A stretch of 64,000 nucleotides of DNA from Chitinophaga sp. 180180018-3 (lineage in GTDB: Bacteria; Bacteroidota; Bacteroidia; Chitinophagales; Chitinophagaceae): the NCBI RefSeq assembly GCF_037893185.1, contig NZ_CP140772.1, positions 3,286,001 to 3,350,000 of the forward strand, in the 5' to 3' direction. The number at the start of each line of letters is the position of its first letter. Position 1 is the first letter of the stretch. Below the pieces are notes generated by a model. The model was not told the DNA's origin, did no database searches, and saw only the letters and a list, made by a program, of their open reading frames with translations. Of the stretch, positions 17,077 through 24,832 are shown in pieces. The translations under genes were made by a program, and so were the position numbers.

Positions 17077-18189
17077 ATGGGAATATTTGATAAACTCAGA
17101 AATGAATTTATTGACATTATTGAATGGACGGACCCCTCCACAGATACCATTGTATGGAAGTTTCCCCGTTACCAGAATGAAATAAAAATGAATGCTAAAC
17201 TCACCGTGCGTGAGTCGCAGGTAGCTGTTTTTATGAATGAAGGTAAGATTGCAGATGTATTTCAGCCTGGAATGTATACCCTTACCACGCAGAATATGCC
17301 TATACTAAGCACTTTGCAGGGATGGAAGTACGGGTTTAACAGTCCGTTTAAAGCAGATGTGTTTTTTGTAAGCATGCGGCAATTCACCAACCAGAAATGG
17401 GGAACAAAAAATCCGGTGATGTTGCGTGATGCGGAATTCGGACCATTGCGGCTCCGCGCATTTGGCAGCTATGCTTTCCGGGTAAAGGATGCCGGTCAGT
17501 TCCTGAAAGAAGTAGCAGCTACAAATCCGGAATTTACCGTGGAAGGTATCAACGAACAGTTGCGCAACCTGGCGGTATCCCGTGGCATGGAAGCTATTGC
17601 AGAAGCTAAAATCCCGGTGCTGGATCTGGCCGCCAATTATGAAGAGGTATCGAAGCTGATCACCGGAAAGATCGGTAACGAATTCAATGAACTGGGACTG
17701 GAATTAACCAAGTTCCTCATAGAAAATATCTCTCTGCCGCCTGAAGTGGAAGAAGCACTGGATAAGCGCAGCAGCATGGGCATCGTAGGGAACCTTGGTG
17801 CATATGCGCAGTTCCAGGCAGCGAATTCTATGGAGAAGGCAGCGGAAAATCCCTCTGGCGGCGGACTCGCAGCAGCAGGATTGGGTGCCGGCATGGGCGC
17901 AGCCATGATGGGACAGATGGGTAATGTCTTCCAAAACAATAATCAAAACACGCAACAGGCTGGTGGTAATACGCCTCCGCCATTACCCGGTGCCACACCT
18001 TTTTATGTAGCCATAGATGGCAAACAAAGCGGGCCTTACGAGATGGAACAGCTCCGTCAGCTGGCCGCTTCAGGCGCACTGAATGCGCAATCGCTGGTAT
18101 GGAAAACAGGCATGGCCGCCTGGGCGGCTGCTTCCTCCGTGCCGGAACTGGCGCCGGTACTGGCTACCATTCCGCCACCTTTACCCTAG
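17077..18189 (+). CDS. SPFH domain / GYF_2 domain protein
   Basis: 370 aa. Residues about 1-245 form the SPFH (virion-core-like) domain, beginning IDIIEWTDPSTDTIVWKFPR, including LTVRESQVAVFMNEG. A Gly/Ala/Met-rich linker follows (about 268-295). The C-terminus is a GYF_2 domain (FYVAIDGKQSGPYEMEQL, about 310-355, ending in Trp-rich VWKTGMAAW). SPFH proteins assemble membrane-associated rings; GYF_2 domains bind proline-rich peptides. This pairing is regularly found next to zinc-ribbon membrane proteins, as here (the next gene is 28 bp away). Its exact function is unknown. Confidence 0.9.
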   Translation: MGIFDKLRNEFIDIIEWTDPSTDTIVWKFPRYQNEIKMNAKLTVRESQVAVFMNEGKIADVFQPGMYTLTTQNMPILSTLQGWKYGFNSPFKADVFFVSMRQFTNQKWGTKNPVMLRDAEFGPLRLRAFGSYAFRVKDAGQFLKEVAATNPEFTVEGINEQLRNLAVSRGMEAIAEAKIPVLDLAANYEEVSKLITGKIGNEFNELGLELTKFLIENISLPPEVEEALDKRSSMGIVGNLGAYAQFQAANSMEKAAENPSGGGLAAAGLGAGMGAAMMGQMGNVFQNNNQNTQQAGGNTPPPLPGATPFYVAIDGKQSGPYEMEQLRQLAASGALNAQSLVWKTGMAAWAAASSVPELAPVLATIPPPLP

Positions 18190-18217
18190 CCGCTTAATGT
18201 AAAAAGTAATTCGTTGC

Positions 18218-19336
18218 ATGTCTTTTGAAGAAAAAACAAGTGAAACCGTCAATTCGTTAAAATGTCAGAATTGTGGGGCTGTACTGCATTATTCACCCGG
18301 CACCAACAGCCTGAAATGTGAATACTGCGGCACGGTGAATGAGATAGAGGATCATACCTCTCCTGATGATGTTCACCCCATAGATTACGATACATTCCTC
18401 AACAACGAACTGCATCATACACAGGCCACCCAGGAAGCAGTGGTCGTTAAATGTAACAATTGTGGCGCTGCTACTACCATGCTGCCAAATGTCACAGCGG
18501 ATGCCTGTCCCTTCTGTGCATCGCCGCTGGTGGTAGCTGGCGGGCAAACCACTACTATTACGCAACCGCACTATGTATTGCCTTTCGTGGTGAACGATAA
18601 TGAAGCCCTGCAGTATTTCAGACGCTGGATGGGGAAACTCTGGTTTGCCCCGTCAGACCTGGTAAAGAAGGTCAGGGACAGTTCTTCGCAACAACTGAAA
18701 GGTATATACATTCCGCACTGGAGTTACGATACGGATACTGCTACCGATTATACCGGTCAGCGGGGAGAATATTACTATACCACTGAAACGTATACTGAAG
18801 AAGTAAATGGCAGAACGGAAACACGTACCCGGGAGGTCAGGCATACCGCCTGGTATCCGGCTGCGGGCGCCGTCAGCAACAATTTTCGCGATGTACTGGT
18901 TTCTGCCAGTCCATCACTGCCATTGAAAATGGCGCAGATACTGGAACCCTGGAAACTGGAGCTGTTGAAGAAATATGACGGGCGTTACCTGAGCGGTTTC
19001 CGGGCAGAGTTGTATCAGACGGATGCCAGTCAGGGACTGGAGATAGCAAAAAAAAGAATGGACCCCATTATTCGTAATGAGATCTGTAGCGATATCGGAG
19101 GCGACGAGCAGGTAATCGATGATTACCAGGTTGCCTATAACCACCTCGGTCTGAAGTACCTGTTGTTGCCCGTATGGATCAGCGCCTACCGCTACAATGG
19201 TAAGCTCTATCATTTTGTGGTAAATGCCTGTACCGGCGAAGTAACGGGCGACAGGCCATACAGTGTGTGGAAGATTGTTGGGCTGATCGTAGCTATTATT
19301 GTGGTAATTTATGTTATCTATTCCGCCAGTCGGTAG
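18218..19336 (+). CDS. TFIIB-type zinc-ribbon membrane-anchored protein
   Basis: 372 aa. Two zinc ribbons lie at the N-terminus: CQNCGAVL...CEYCGTV (about 16-40) and CNNCGAATTM...CPFCASPL (about 77-105). The middle region is a large beta-rich domain including HWSYDTDTATDY and repeated Thr/Glu residues, and one membrane segment sits at the extreme C-terminus (about 350-369, Ile/Val-rich), so it is tail-anchored with the bulk cytoplasmic. These proteins are called primosomal-N'-like in some annotations without evidence for that role. Co-transcribed with the SPFH-GYF_2 gene, 28 bp upstream. Confidence 0.85.
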   Translation: MSFEEKTSETVNSLKCQNCGAVLHYSPGTNSLKCEYCGTVNEIEDHTSPDDVHPIDYDTFLNNELHHTQATQEAVVVKCNNCGAATTMLPNVTADACPFCASPLVVAGGQTTTITQPHYVLPFVVNDNEALQYFRRWMGKLWFAPSDLVKKVRDSSSQQLKGIYIPHWSYDTDTATDYTGQRGEYYYTTETYTEEVNGRTETRTREVRHTAWYPAAGAVSNNFRDVLVSASPSLPLKMAQILEPWKLELLKKYDGRYLSGFRAELYQTDASQGLEIAKKRMDPIIRNEICSDIGGDEQVIDDYQVAYNHLGLKYLLLPVWISAYRYNGKLYHFVVNACTGEVTGDRPYSVWKIVGLIVAIIVVIYVIYSASR

Positions 19337-19436
19337 AAGAATTACGAATTAAAAATTACGAATTAAAGCGAAGACCCAAGCGAATAATTACAACTATGAT
19401 AGTTATTATTCGCTTGGGTCTTCGCTTTAATTCGTA

Positions 19437-19446
19437 ATTTTTAATT
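19437..19446. repeat. Target site duplication, left copy
   Basis: ATTTTTAATT, identical to 20940-20949 on the other side of the IS. Ten to eleven bases is usual for IS4-family elements. Confidence 0.85.
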
Positions 19447-19491
19447 CTATAGTGTCCGGGGAAAATTTAAGAGATCTTAGCCTAACGATTC

Positions 19492-19602
19492 GGGGCTTAA
19501 CAAAATAGGGAATGAGTGCCCTGAGAATTGAATATTTGCCTAAATCGGCAATTATGTATTTCAAATATTCAATTCTCAGGGTGCCTCTAAAAAGTAAGCC
19601 CC
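19492..19602. repeat. Nested hairpin at the 3' end of the transposase gene
   Basis: Outer stem GGGGCTTA (19492-19499) with TAAGCCCC (19595-19602) encloses a 20-bp perfect stem at 19519-19538 and 19562-19581. It lies just beyond the transposase stop (19607, minus strand), so it may end the transposase transcript or serve as an end structure recognised during transposition. Confidence 0.65.
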
Positions 19603-19606
19603 TTTT

Positions 19607-20839
19607 CTAAGGAGAGAATAATTTCAGTTGTATAAAGTCTGCATCTTTATTATTACAAAGAAGTGCTTTCTCCGGTTCGGTTAGAAATTTAATTAGGAGA
19701 ATGTATGTGGAGAGGTGGAGTCTTAGAAAACCTGCCAGGTTGCTAAACGACCACATTCTGCAGCCCAGTTGCTTTAATTGATCTTTCACAATCTTTATAA
19801 GCAGATCTTTTATTAAAGCGCACCATACCTGTATACTAATGGCATTCTCATTGTCTCCCAGAAAATTACTTAATTGAGAGGTCTGCTTAATTCTTTTGAA
19901 TAGCAGTTCTATATCCCATCTCTGTTTGTACAATCTCCTAATGGTAGAACAAGCGTAGGTCTGATTGTTAGTGAGTAAGTGCACCTTCTTTTGGGTCTTT
20001 TTATCATAAATACTAATGACTCTGGCCTGCTGCACCGGACTTTTTTTACAGGTCTTTGGGTTGCCAAGTCGGATGATCCAGTCTTTTAAAATTCCATTCT
20101 TTTTATCAGCCGATGTTATTTTTTTGCGCTCAAGTACCTTTATTTTCATCCCTTTAGTAACCCTGGAGATCCAGGTAATATCATTTTGGGTCCAGTCTTT
20201 CATTACCGTGTAATTTACATAAGCTCGATCCATGGCAATTATGGAGCCTGGCTCCAGGGGCAGCTTCTGCATAAATTTCCTGTCACTACAAGCGGCCTCT
20301 GTCAGTACAGTAAAGCAGGGTAACTCATCTTTGGCTCGCATCAGCACATGAGCTTTAACACCTCCTTTTTTCCTGCCATTTAACCCTTTTACACCCGCAC
20401 CCTTCATCACAGTTGAAAACAGACTAATTGTTGTTGAATCCACTATAAATAATCTATCATGCAACCTGTTTCTTGTTCGGCTGTCCGGGCAATGTTGTGG
20501 ATAATGGTGTTGGTATAGTAAATGATAGAGTTGGCTGAAAAAATCTACAGGGCGGTTCCTGTTGGCATCTGAAATAGTACTACGGCGAGGTGTTTTTTTA
20601 AGGCCTAGATGATTAAGCCGATGCTCATTAGCCAATAGCCCGGTAACTAGCTCTCTAAGAGAACTACACTGATGAAAGCTGCTGAATAGCATGGTTACCA
20701 AATGGTCAAAGGCCTTAAATTGCTTGTAATAGCTGTCTGCATTAGTCTCCCTGGCCGCTTTATCGATTAAAGTGGCGGGCACAAAAGAAAGTAACTGATT
20801 AAAAATCGGCTGTCCGGAAAAAAATCTACTTTTGCTCAT
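19607..20839 (-). CDS. IS4-family transposase
   Basis: 410 aa, full length. The N-terminal DUF4372-type domain (QPIFNQLLSFVP, residues about 10-21, through TISDAN) is followed by a DDE catalytic domain: first Asp in FIVDSTTISLF (about 152), second in IAMDRAYVNY (about 205), and the IS4 signature around the Glu, YKQRWDIELLFKRIKQ (about 310-325, matching Y-x2-R-x3-E-x6-K). It performs cut-and-paste movement of the element that carries it. There is no frameshift or internal stop, so it is probably active. Confidence 0.95.
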   Translation of the reverse strand: MSKSRFFSGQPIFNQLLSFVPATLIDKAARETNADSYYKQFKAFDHLVTMLFSSFHQCSSLRELVTGLLANEHRLNHLGLKKTPRRSTISDANRNRPVDFFSQLYHLLYQHHYPQHCPDSRTRNRLHDRLFIVDSTTISLFSTVMKGAGVKGLNGRKKGGVKAHVLMRAKDELPCFTVLTEAACSDRKFMQKLPLEPGSIIAMDRAYVNYTVMKDWTQNDITWISRVTKGMKIKVLERKKITSADKKNGILKDWIIRLGNPKTCKKSPVQQARVISIYDKKTQKKVHLLTNNQTYACSTIRRLYKQRWDIELLFKRIKQTSQLSNFLGDNENAISIQVWCALIKDLLIKIVKDQLKQLGCRMWSFSNLAGFLRLHLSTYILLIKFLTEPEKALLCNNKDADFIQLKLFSP

Positions 20840-20874
20840 AATGGTAAGTTGTAGTGTGGTAACTTAAACTTACT

Positions 20875-20904
20875 AAAAAAGGAGGCCACATCGGCCTCCT
20901 TTTA
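20875..20904. terminator. Bidirectional terminator at the IS right end
   Basis: GGAGGCC (20881-20887), loop ACATC, GGCCTCC (20893-20899), flanked by A6 on one side and T4 on the other. It lies between the IS right end and the transposase start, so it could block read-through from the flanking sulfur-transporter operon into the transposase gene. Confidence 0.7.
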
Positions 20905-20939
20905 TTTATCCTTACCTGTATTTTCCCCGGACACTATAG

Positions 20940-20949
20940 ATTTTTAATT
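20940..20949. repeat. Target site duplication, right copy
   Basis: ATTTTTAATT, the partner of 19437-19446. It overlaps the stop codon (20944-20946) of the adjacent minus-strand gene without changing its protein. Confidence 0.85.
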
Positions 20950-21357
20950 CGTAATTTCTTTCATCGCGCCATATACCCAGGTACCGGCGATGGCACTTAA
21001 TAAAGTGATGAAAACAACTGTAAATCCGCTTCCAATCTGGGCAAACAATGGGCCCGGACAAGCGCCGGTAATGGCCCAGCCTATGCCGAAGATCAATCCG
21101 CCGAATATCTGTCCTTTATTGAATGTTTTAGGGGGTACGCTGATAGGCATACCATCCATTGATTTAATATTAAAGCGTTTGATTAGTTGTAGGGAGATGA
21201 TACCCGTCACTACAGCTGTACCAATTACCCCGTACATATGGAAGGAGGTGAGCTGAAACATTTCCTGTATCCTGAACCAGCTGATTACCTGGGCCTTTAC
21301 CAGGATGATACCGAAGAAGATGCCTGCTATGAGATACCTGATATTTTTCATCGTCAT
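20944..21357 (-). CDS. YeeE/YedE-type sulfur transporter, DUF6691 half
   Basis: 137 aa with four membrane segments. The conserved Cys motif ITGACPGPLFAQIG (about residues 96-109) is that of the second half of YeeE/YedE transporters, which move thiosulfate or other sulfur compounds across the inner membrane by relay between cysteines. It follows the first half gene by 1 bp, so the two polypeptides probably form one transporter. Its last four residues and stop codon are supplied by palindrome P3. Confidence 0.85.
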   Translation of the reverse strand: MTMKNIRYLIAGIFFGIILVKAQVISWFRIQEMFQLTSFHMYGVIGTAVVTGIISLQLIKRFNIKSMDGMPISVPPKTFNKGQIFGGLIFGIGWAITGACPGPLFAQIGSGFTVVFITLLSAIAGTWVYGAMKEITN

Positions 21358-21358
21358 A

Positions 21359-21925
21359 TTAATTGAGCCATTTAAAAATCAACGGGATGATCACATTGGC
21401 GCTGAAGAAGCCTCCAGCCATAAAGCAGCAGGTAGCTACCAGCGAAGGCCACTGCAGATTGGATAATCCCATGATGGAATGCCCGGAAGTACATCCACCG
21501 GCATAGCGGGTACCAAATCCCACGAGGAAACCTCCGCATATAAAGAAGATAAGCCCCTTCCAGGTAAACAAATTGGACCAGCTGAATATTTCCGGCGGCA
21601 ACAATGCCCGGTAGTCATGTACGCCGTAACCGGTCAGTCGTTGCTGTGTAGCAGCAGCCACCTGTATCTCGCTGCCATCCTGAAGGAAATGCGCTGCCAG
21701 GAAGCCTCCCAGAGCAATACCCGCTACAAAGAACAGGTTCCATGACTCTTTTTTCCAGTCGTATTTAAAGAAAGAAATCCCCGCCGGGAAACATGCTGCG
21801 CAGATATGCCGCAGCGACGAGGAGATGCCAAATGCCTTATTCCCCAGCAGTAAAAGCACAGGCACTATCAGGCCAATCAGTATCCCGGAAATGGACCAAT
21901 GCCAGGGGGCGTTGATGATGTGCAT
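21359..21925 (-). CDS. YeeE/YedE family thiosulfate/sulfur transporter, first half
   Basis: 188 aa, about five membrane segments. The motif RYAGGCTSGHSIMGL (about residues 140-154) with its Cys is the hallmark of the family and lines the thiosulfate path. The downstream gene encodes the matching DUF6691 half. Palindrome P4 lies immediately upstream of the ATG, separating this pair from the preceding stress operon. Confidence 0.88.
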   Translation of the reverse strand: MHIINAPWHWSISGILIGLIVPVLLLLGNKAFGISSSLRHICAACFPAGISFFKYDWKKESWNLFFVAGIALGGFLAAHFLQDGSEIQVAAATQQRLTGYGVHDYRALLPPEIFSWSNLFTWKGLIFFICGGFLVGFGTRYAGGCTSGHSIMGLSNLQWPSLVATCCFMAGGFFSANVIIPLIFKWLN

Positions 21926-21940
21926 GAGTTTTTTCTTTAA

Positions 21941-22057
21941 AATTACGAATTACGAATTAGGAATTACGAATTGGAGCGGAGACCTAAACGGATATATTAT
22001 TGTTGTCTGTTTAGGTCTCCGCTCCAATTCGTAATTCCTAATTCGTAATTCGTAATT
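21941..22057. repeat. Palindromic repeat P4 (class A), 49-bp perfect arms
   Basis: Arms 21941-21989 and 22009-22057 are perfectly complementary over 49 bp with a 19-nt loop. Units AATTACG (twice), AATTAGG, AATTACG and then the core GCGGAGACCTAAAC. The right end abuts the stop codon of the GNAT gene. It separates two same-strand transcription units and could end the upstream one. Confidence 0.9.
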
Positions 22058-22330
22058 CTACAACAAGTCGTTGTACTCCGGATGCCTTTTCATGTATGCA
22101 TTAATGTACGGACAATAAGGTTTCACCTTCAGGTGGTTGGTTCTGGCATAGTCGAGTACATATTTGGCGAGTTGAGAGGCGATGCCTTTTCCTTCCAGTT
22201 CTTTCGGTACTTCGGTATGCATGAAGGCGATGCCACCGGAGAAGAGTGTATAGGCAACGAGTGCGGTATGCCCGTCTACAACGGTTTCGAACTGGTGTTT
22301 GGTAGTATTATTCTGAATGTTAAGTTCCAT
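22058..22330 (-). CDS. GNAT-like N-acetyltransferase (YjdJ/GNAT_acetyltr_2)
   Basis: 90 aa, a small acetyltransferase-fold protein. The segment VPKELEGKGIASQLAKYVLD (about residues 41-60) is the acetyl-CoA-binding loop and helix, followed by LKVKPYCPYINAYMKRHPEY, the conserved end of this subfamily. Length and motifs match GNAT_acetyltr_2 proteins, whose substrate is unknown. It is the last gene of the minus-strand run starting at yceI, 9 bp after the CDGSH gene. Confidence 0.88.
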   Translation of the reverse strand: MELNIQNNTTKHQFETVVDGHTALVAYTLFSGGIAFMHTEVPKELEGKGIASQLAKYVLDYARTNHLKVKPYCPYINAYMKRHPEYNDLL

Positions 22331-22339
22331 AATTCAAAG

Positions 22340-22783
22340 TCAGGATTTGTCAGAAAAATTGATTTTAGTATGGGTGCCATCACAGTAAGGCTTGTTAGAC
22401 GAACCTCCGCAGCGGCAGAAGGCGGTGACTTTATTTTTATGTGTTTCGTTGCCGTTTGCATCTCTTACAATGAGATTGCCATAAACCAGCAGCGGACCAT
22501 TGGGCATAGGCTCAACGATGCTTTCCGCCGATATCTTCGGGGTCGCACCGGTATCGGGATCCACTTCAGCGTTCATAAAAAAGGAAAGCGCGCCTGAAGG
22601 ACATTGCTTTATCTGTGTAATGATTTGCTCTGTAGTAGCACCCTCGGCATTGATCCACGGTTTCTCATGCGGATTGAATACCTTCGGTAAGCCGTGGAAG
22701 CACATTTCAGAATGTATGCATACATTTGGCTTCCATACAATAGTTACTTCGCCGTTGGTGTAATGCCTGGTGATGTCTTTCAT
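22340..22783 (-). CDS. CDGSH iron-sulfur protein with divergent ferredoxin domain
   Basis: 147 aa from ATG 22783; a TTG two codons upstream (22789) would overlap the OsmC stop. The N-terminal part is a mono-cluster ferredoxin-like domain (Fer4_19: CIHSEMCFHGL, then QCPSGALSF), and the C-terminal part is a CDGSH domain (FCRCGGSSNKPYCDGTH, about residues 125-141) binding a 2Fe-2S cluster with three Cys and one His. Such proteins take part in redox sensing or cluster transfer. It sits tightly between the osmC-like and GNAT genes. Confidence 0.9.
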   Translation of the reverse strand: MKDITRHYTNGEVTIVWKPNVCIHSEMCFHGLPKVFNPHEKPWINAEGATTEQIITQIKQCPSGALSFFMNAEVDPDTGATPKISAESIVEPMPNGPLLVYGNLIVRDANGNETHKNKVTAFCRCGGSSNKPYCDGTHTKINFSDKS

Positions 22784-22785
22784 TA

Positions 22786-23187
22786 TCAAACTGCTTTAGT
22801 GTTTATCAGAATAGGATTGCTCAATACTTTGTGAACAGGGCAGGAGTGGGCGATCTCCATGAGCCGTGTCAATTGTTCGGGGCTCAGATCACCGGTAAAA
22901 TGCACTTCCATGTCTATCACGGTTGTCAGCGGATCTGGTTTGGCGGCTGAATTGAACCTTAGTTCCACTTCTATGTTTTCAACCGGCCATTTCTTACGGT
23001 CGGCGTACATTTTCAGCGTGATGGCGGTACAAGCTCCCAAACTGCTCAGCAGTAGTTCTCCTGGCTGTGGGCCAGTATCTCCGCCTCCTACATCTTCCGG
23101 CTCATCAGCGAGCCAGCGATGATCTCTCGCGGAGATCGACGTCTGGTAGGGATGGCCGGATAAATTCACTTTTACTTCCTGATCCAT
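22786..23187 (-). CDS. OsmC family peroxiredoxin-like protein
   Basis: 133 aa. OsmC fold with the conserved segment LLLSSLGACTAITLKMYADR (Cys about residue 53) and the second conserved Cys in IAHSCPVHKVL (about 115). The two Cys reduce organic hydroperoxides in OsmC/Ohr proteins. The neighbours (MhqD-like esterase, MhqO-like dioxygenase, YceI) suggest a shared role against reactive electrophiles or quinones. It begins 5 bp after the esterase gene stop. Confidence 0.9.
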   Translation of the reverse strand: MDQEVKVNLSGHPYQTSISARDHRWLADEPEDVGGGDTGPQPGELLLSSLGACTAITLKMYADRKKWPVENIEVELRFNSAAKPDPLTTVIDMEVHFTGDLSPEQLTRLMEIAHSCPVHKVLSNPILINTKAV

Positions 23188-23192
23188 ATTGT

Positions 23193-23834
23193 TTATTTAC
23201 TGAAATATTGCTGTATCCATTGTGCGGCAAGAATGATATCCTGCTGTACGAGGTTGTGTCCTGTGGCTATTTCGTGGGTGCTGACATTAAAGCCGTTGGC
23301 ACTGAGAAGAGCGGCATAGGCGGTGGTGGCGGCAGGATCTACGGTACCATCGAGGGTGCCGGAGCTCATAAAAACCGGTTGCTGACGCTGCGTTTCAAAT
23401 CCGTTTTCCAGGCCACTGAGTGGCTGCATAGGCCTGAACAGCGCTGCGCCCGCGAGTAGTTCGGGGTAGAGCATCAGCATGGCTCCTGCGATGTTGGCAC
23501 CGTTCGAATAACCAACAGCCAATAGTTGGCTGATATCAAAGCCCTCGTTGGCCGACAGCTTTTTCAGGAAATGTACCATTTCATGTGTTCTGAAATGTAC
23601 ATCTTCCTCATCAAATACCCCCATGCCTAAACGCCGGAAGAACCTGGGCATGCCATGCTCCTGCACATTTCCCCGGAGGCTCAGCACATTAAAGCCCTGG
23701 CCCAGGGTACCTGCCAGTGGCAGCAGATCCCGTTCGTTGCCACCCGTACCGTGCAACAGCAATAACGTATAAGCATTCACGTTACCTACAGGCTGATAAA
23801 TATATTGCAGTGGTTTAAAGTCCATAGTTGTCAT
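23193..23834 (-). CDS. Alpha/beta hydrolase, MhqD/carboxylesterase-like
   Basis: 213 aa, cytoplasmic. Phospholipase/carboxylesterase family: LLHGTGGNERDLLPLA (about 25-40) is the oxyanion region, nucleophile in VGYSNGANIA (about 107-116), acid in SSGTLDGTVDP and catalytic His in IATGHNL (about 195). Closest in type to MhqD, the hydrolase encoded beside MhqO dioxygenase in quinone-responsive operons. Here too the ring-cleavage dioxygenase gene lies directly upstream (16 bp), supporting the pairing. Confidence 0.87.
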   Translation of the reverse strand: MTTMDFKPLQYIYQPVGNVNAYTLLLLHGTGGNERDLLPLAGTLGQGFNVLSLRGNVQEHGMPRFFRRLGMGVFDEEDVHFRTHEMVHFLKKLSANEGFDISQLLAVGYSNGANIAGAMLMLYPELLAGAALFRPMQPLSGLENGFETQRQQPVFMSSGTLDGTVDPAATTAYAALLSANGFNVSTHEIATGHNLVQQDIILAAQWIQQYFSK

Positions 23835-23850
23835 CTCCTTTGATGGCCGG

Positions 23851-24780
23851 TCAGAGCACGACCAGTTTCTTTTCTATCTCTGCCCGTTGCGGCTCAAACT
23901 GCGCCGGCAACATCAGATGCGTACCCAGTTCAGCCAGGGGCTCATCTACCGTAAAGCCCGGATTGTCGGTAGCCAGTTCAAACAAAACCCCACCTGGTTC
24001 ACGGAAGTAAACGGAACGGAAATATTTCCTGTCGAGCTGCGGGGTGGTATTCAGGCCCCGGTCTTCCAGCAGCTTTTGATAATGAAGCTGCATGGCCTCG
24101 TCTTTCATGCGGAAAGCAATATGATGTACCGAACCTCCTGCTACATGGCCTCTGGGCTCGCCTTTCGCTTCCACGAGGTCTATATAATTAGCGGTTTCTC
24201 CGGCCGGACTTACAAAACGGTAGCGGTTAGCATGATTTTTTTCCAGCTGGTAACCGAATACCGATACGAGCAGATCTGCTGTGCCCTGTATATCCTCCAG
24301 GGTGAGGGTAACATGATGAAAACCCCGTGTGGCGTTTGCTTCATCTACCTCGCTGGTTTCCCATGGAATGCGGGAATCAGGTTTTTCCGGGACAGTCAGT
24401 TCTACTTTCAGTCCATCAGGATCGAGGAAGGTAAGGTATATTTCCCCGAACTTGGAAGAGGGCTTATTGTAAATGATATTTTCCTTCTCTAATCTTTTTA
24501 ACCAGAAGTCGATGCTGCCTTCCGGAATGGAATATCCTACCTCTGTCACCATATGTGTACCCCTGCGGCCTGCCGTAATATCTTCCCATGGGAAAAAAGT
24601 AAGGATGGTACCCGGTGTGCCATTTTCATCTCCATAATAAAAATGATAGGTATGCGGGTCATCAAAATTGACGGTCTTCTTCACAAATCTTAGTCCCATT
24701 ACCCGGGTATAGAAATCATAATTCTTTTTTGCATTCCCGGATATCGCTGTAATATGATGTAATCCTGTTATCTCGTTCAT
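23851..24780 (-). CDS. Ring-cleaving dioxygenase, VOC family (MhqO-like)
   Basis: 309 aa with two VOC (glyoxalase/extradiol) modules, residues about 5-130 and 150-290. Metal-ligand candidates: His in LHHITAISG (about 7-8), His in FHHVTLTLE (about 150) and Glu in GGVLFEL (about 275). Length and layout match MhqO/LinE-type ring-cleaving dioxygenases, which open hydroquinone-type rings using Fe(II). The downstream esterase would act on products. Together with OsmC and YceI this looks like an electrophile-defence operon; no regulator gene is next to it. Confidence 0.88.
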   Translation of the reverse strand: MNEITGLHHITAISGNAKKNYDFYTRVMGLRFVKKTVNFDDPHTYHFYYGDENGTPGTILTFFPWEDITAGRRGTHMVTEVGYSIPEGSIDFWLKRLEKENIIYNKPSSKFGEIYLTFLDPDGLKVELTVPEKPDSRIPWETSEVDEANATRGFHHVTLTLEDIQGTADLLVSVFGYQLEKNHANRYRFVSPAGETANYIDLVEAKGEPRGHVAGGSVHHIAFRMKDEAMQLHYQKLLEDRGLNTTPQLDRKYFRSVYFREPGGVLFELATDNPGFTVDEPLAELGTHLMLPAQFEPQRAEIEKKLVVL

Positions 24781-24832
24781 ATCCTGGTTTTTTATAACGC
24801 TGGCTGCAATCTGCAGCCAGCGCTTCTTTCAG

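Larger units (their letters stand above)
19447..20939 (-). mobile_element. IS4-family insertion sequence, intact, 1493 bp
   Basis: Perfect 20-bp terminal inverted repeats (19447-19466 and 20920-20939, beginning CTATAGTGTCCGGGG), one full-length transposase gene on the minus strand, and a 10-bp direct target duplication outside. The intact ORF, perfect ends and perfect duplication point to recent transposition. The target lies in the right arm of palindrome P3. Confidence 0.93.
19339..20957. repeat. Palindromic repeat P3 (class A), split by the IS
   Basis: Left arm 19339-19387, made of 7-base units AATTACG and AATTAAA and ending in core GCGAAGACCCAAGCG. Right arm 19406-19446 continues after the insertion sequence at 20950-20956. 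Removing the IS and one 10-bp duplication restores perfect complementarity over 48 bp. It sits between the convergent zinc-ribbon and sulfur-transporter genes; the last codons of the latter (EITN, stop) are encoded by the arm itself. Confidence 0.88.
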
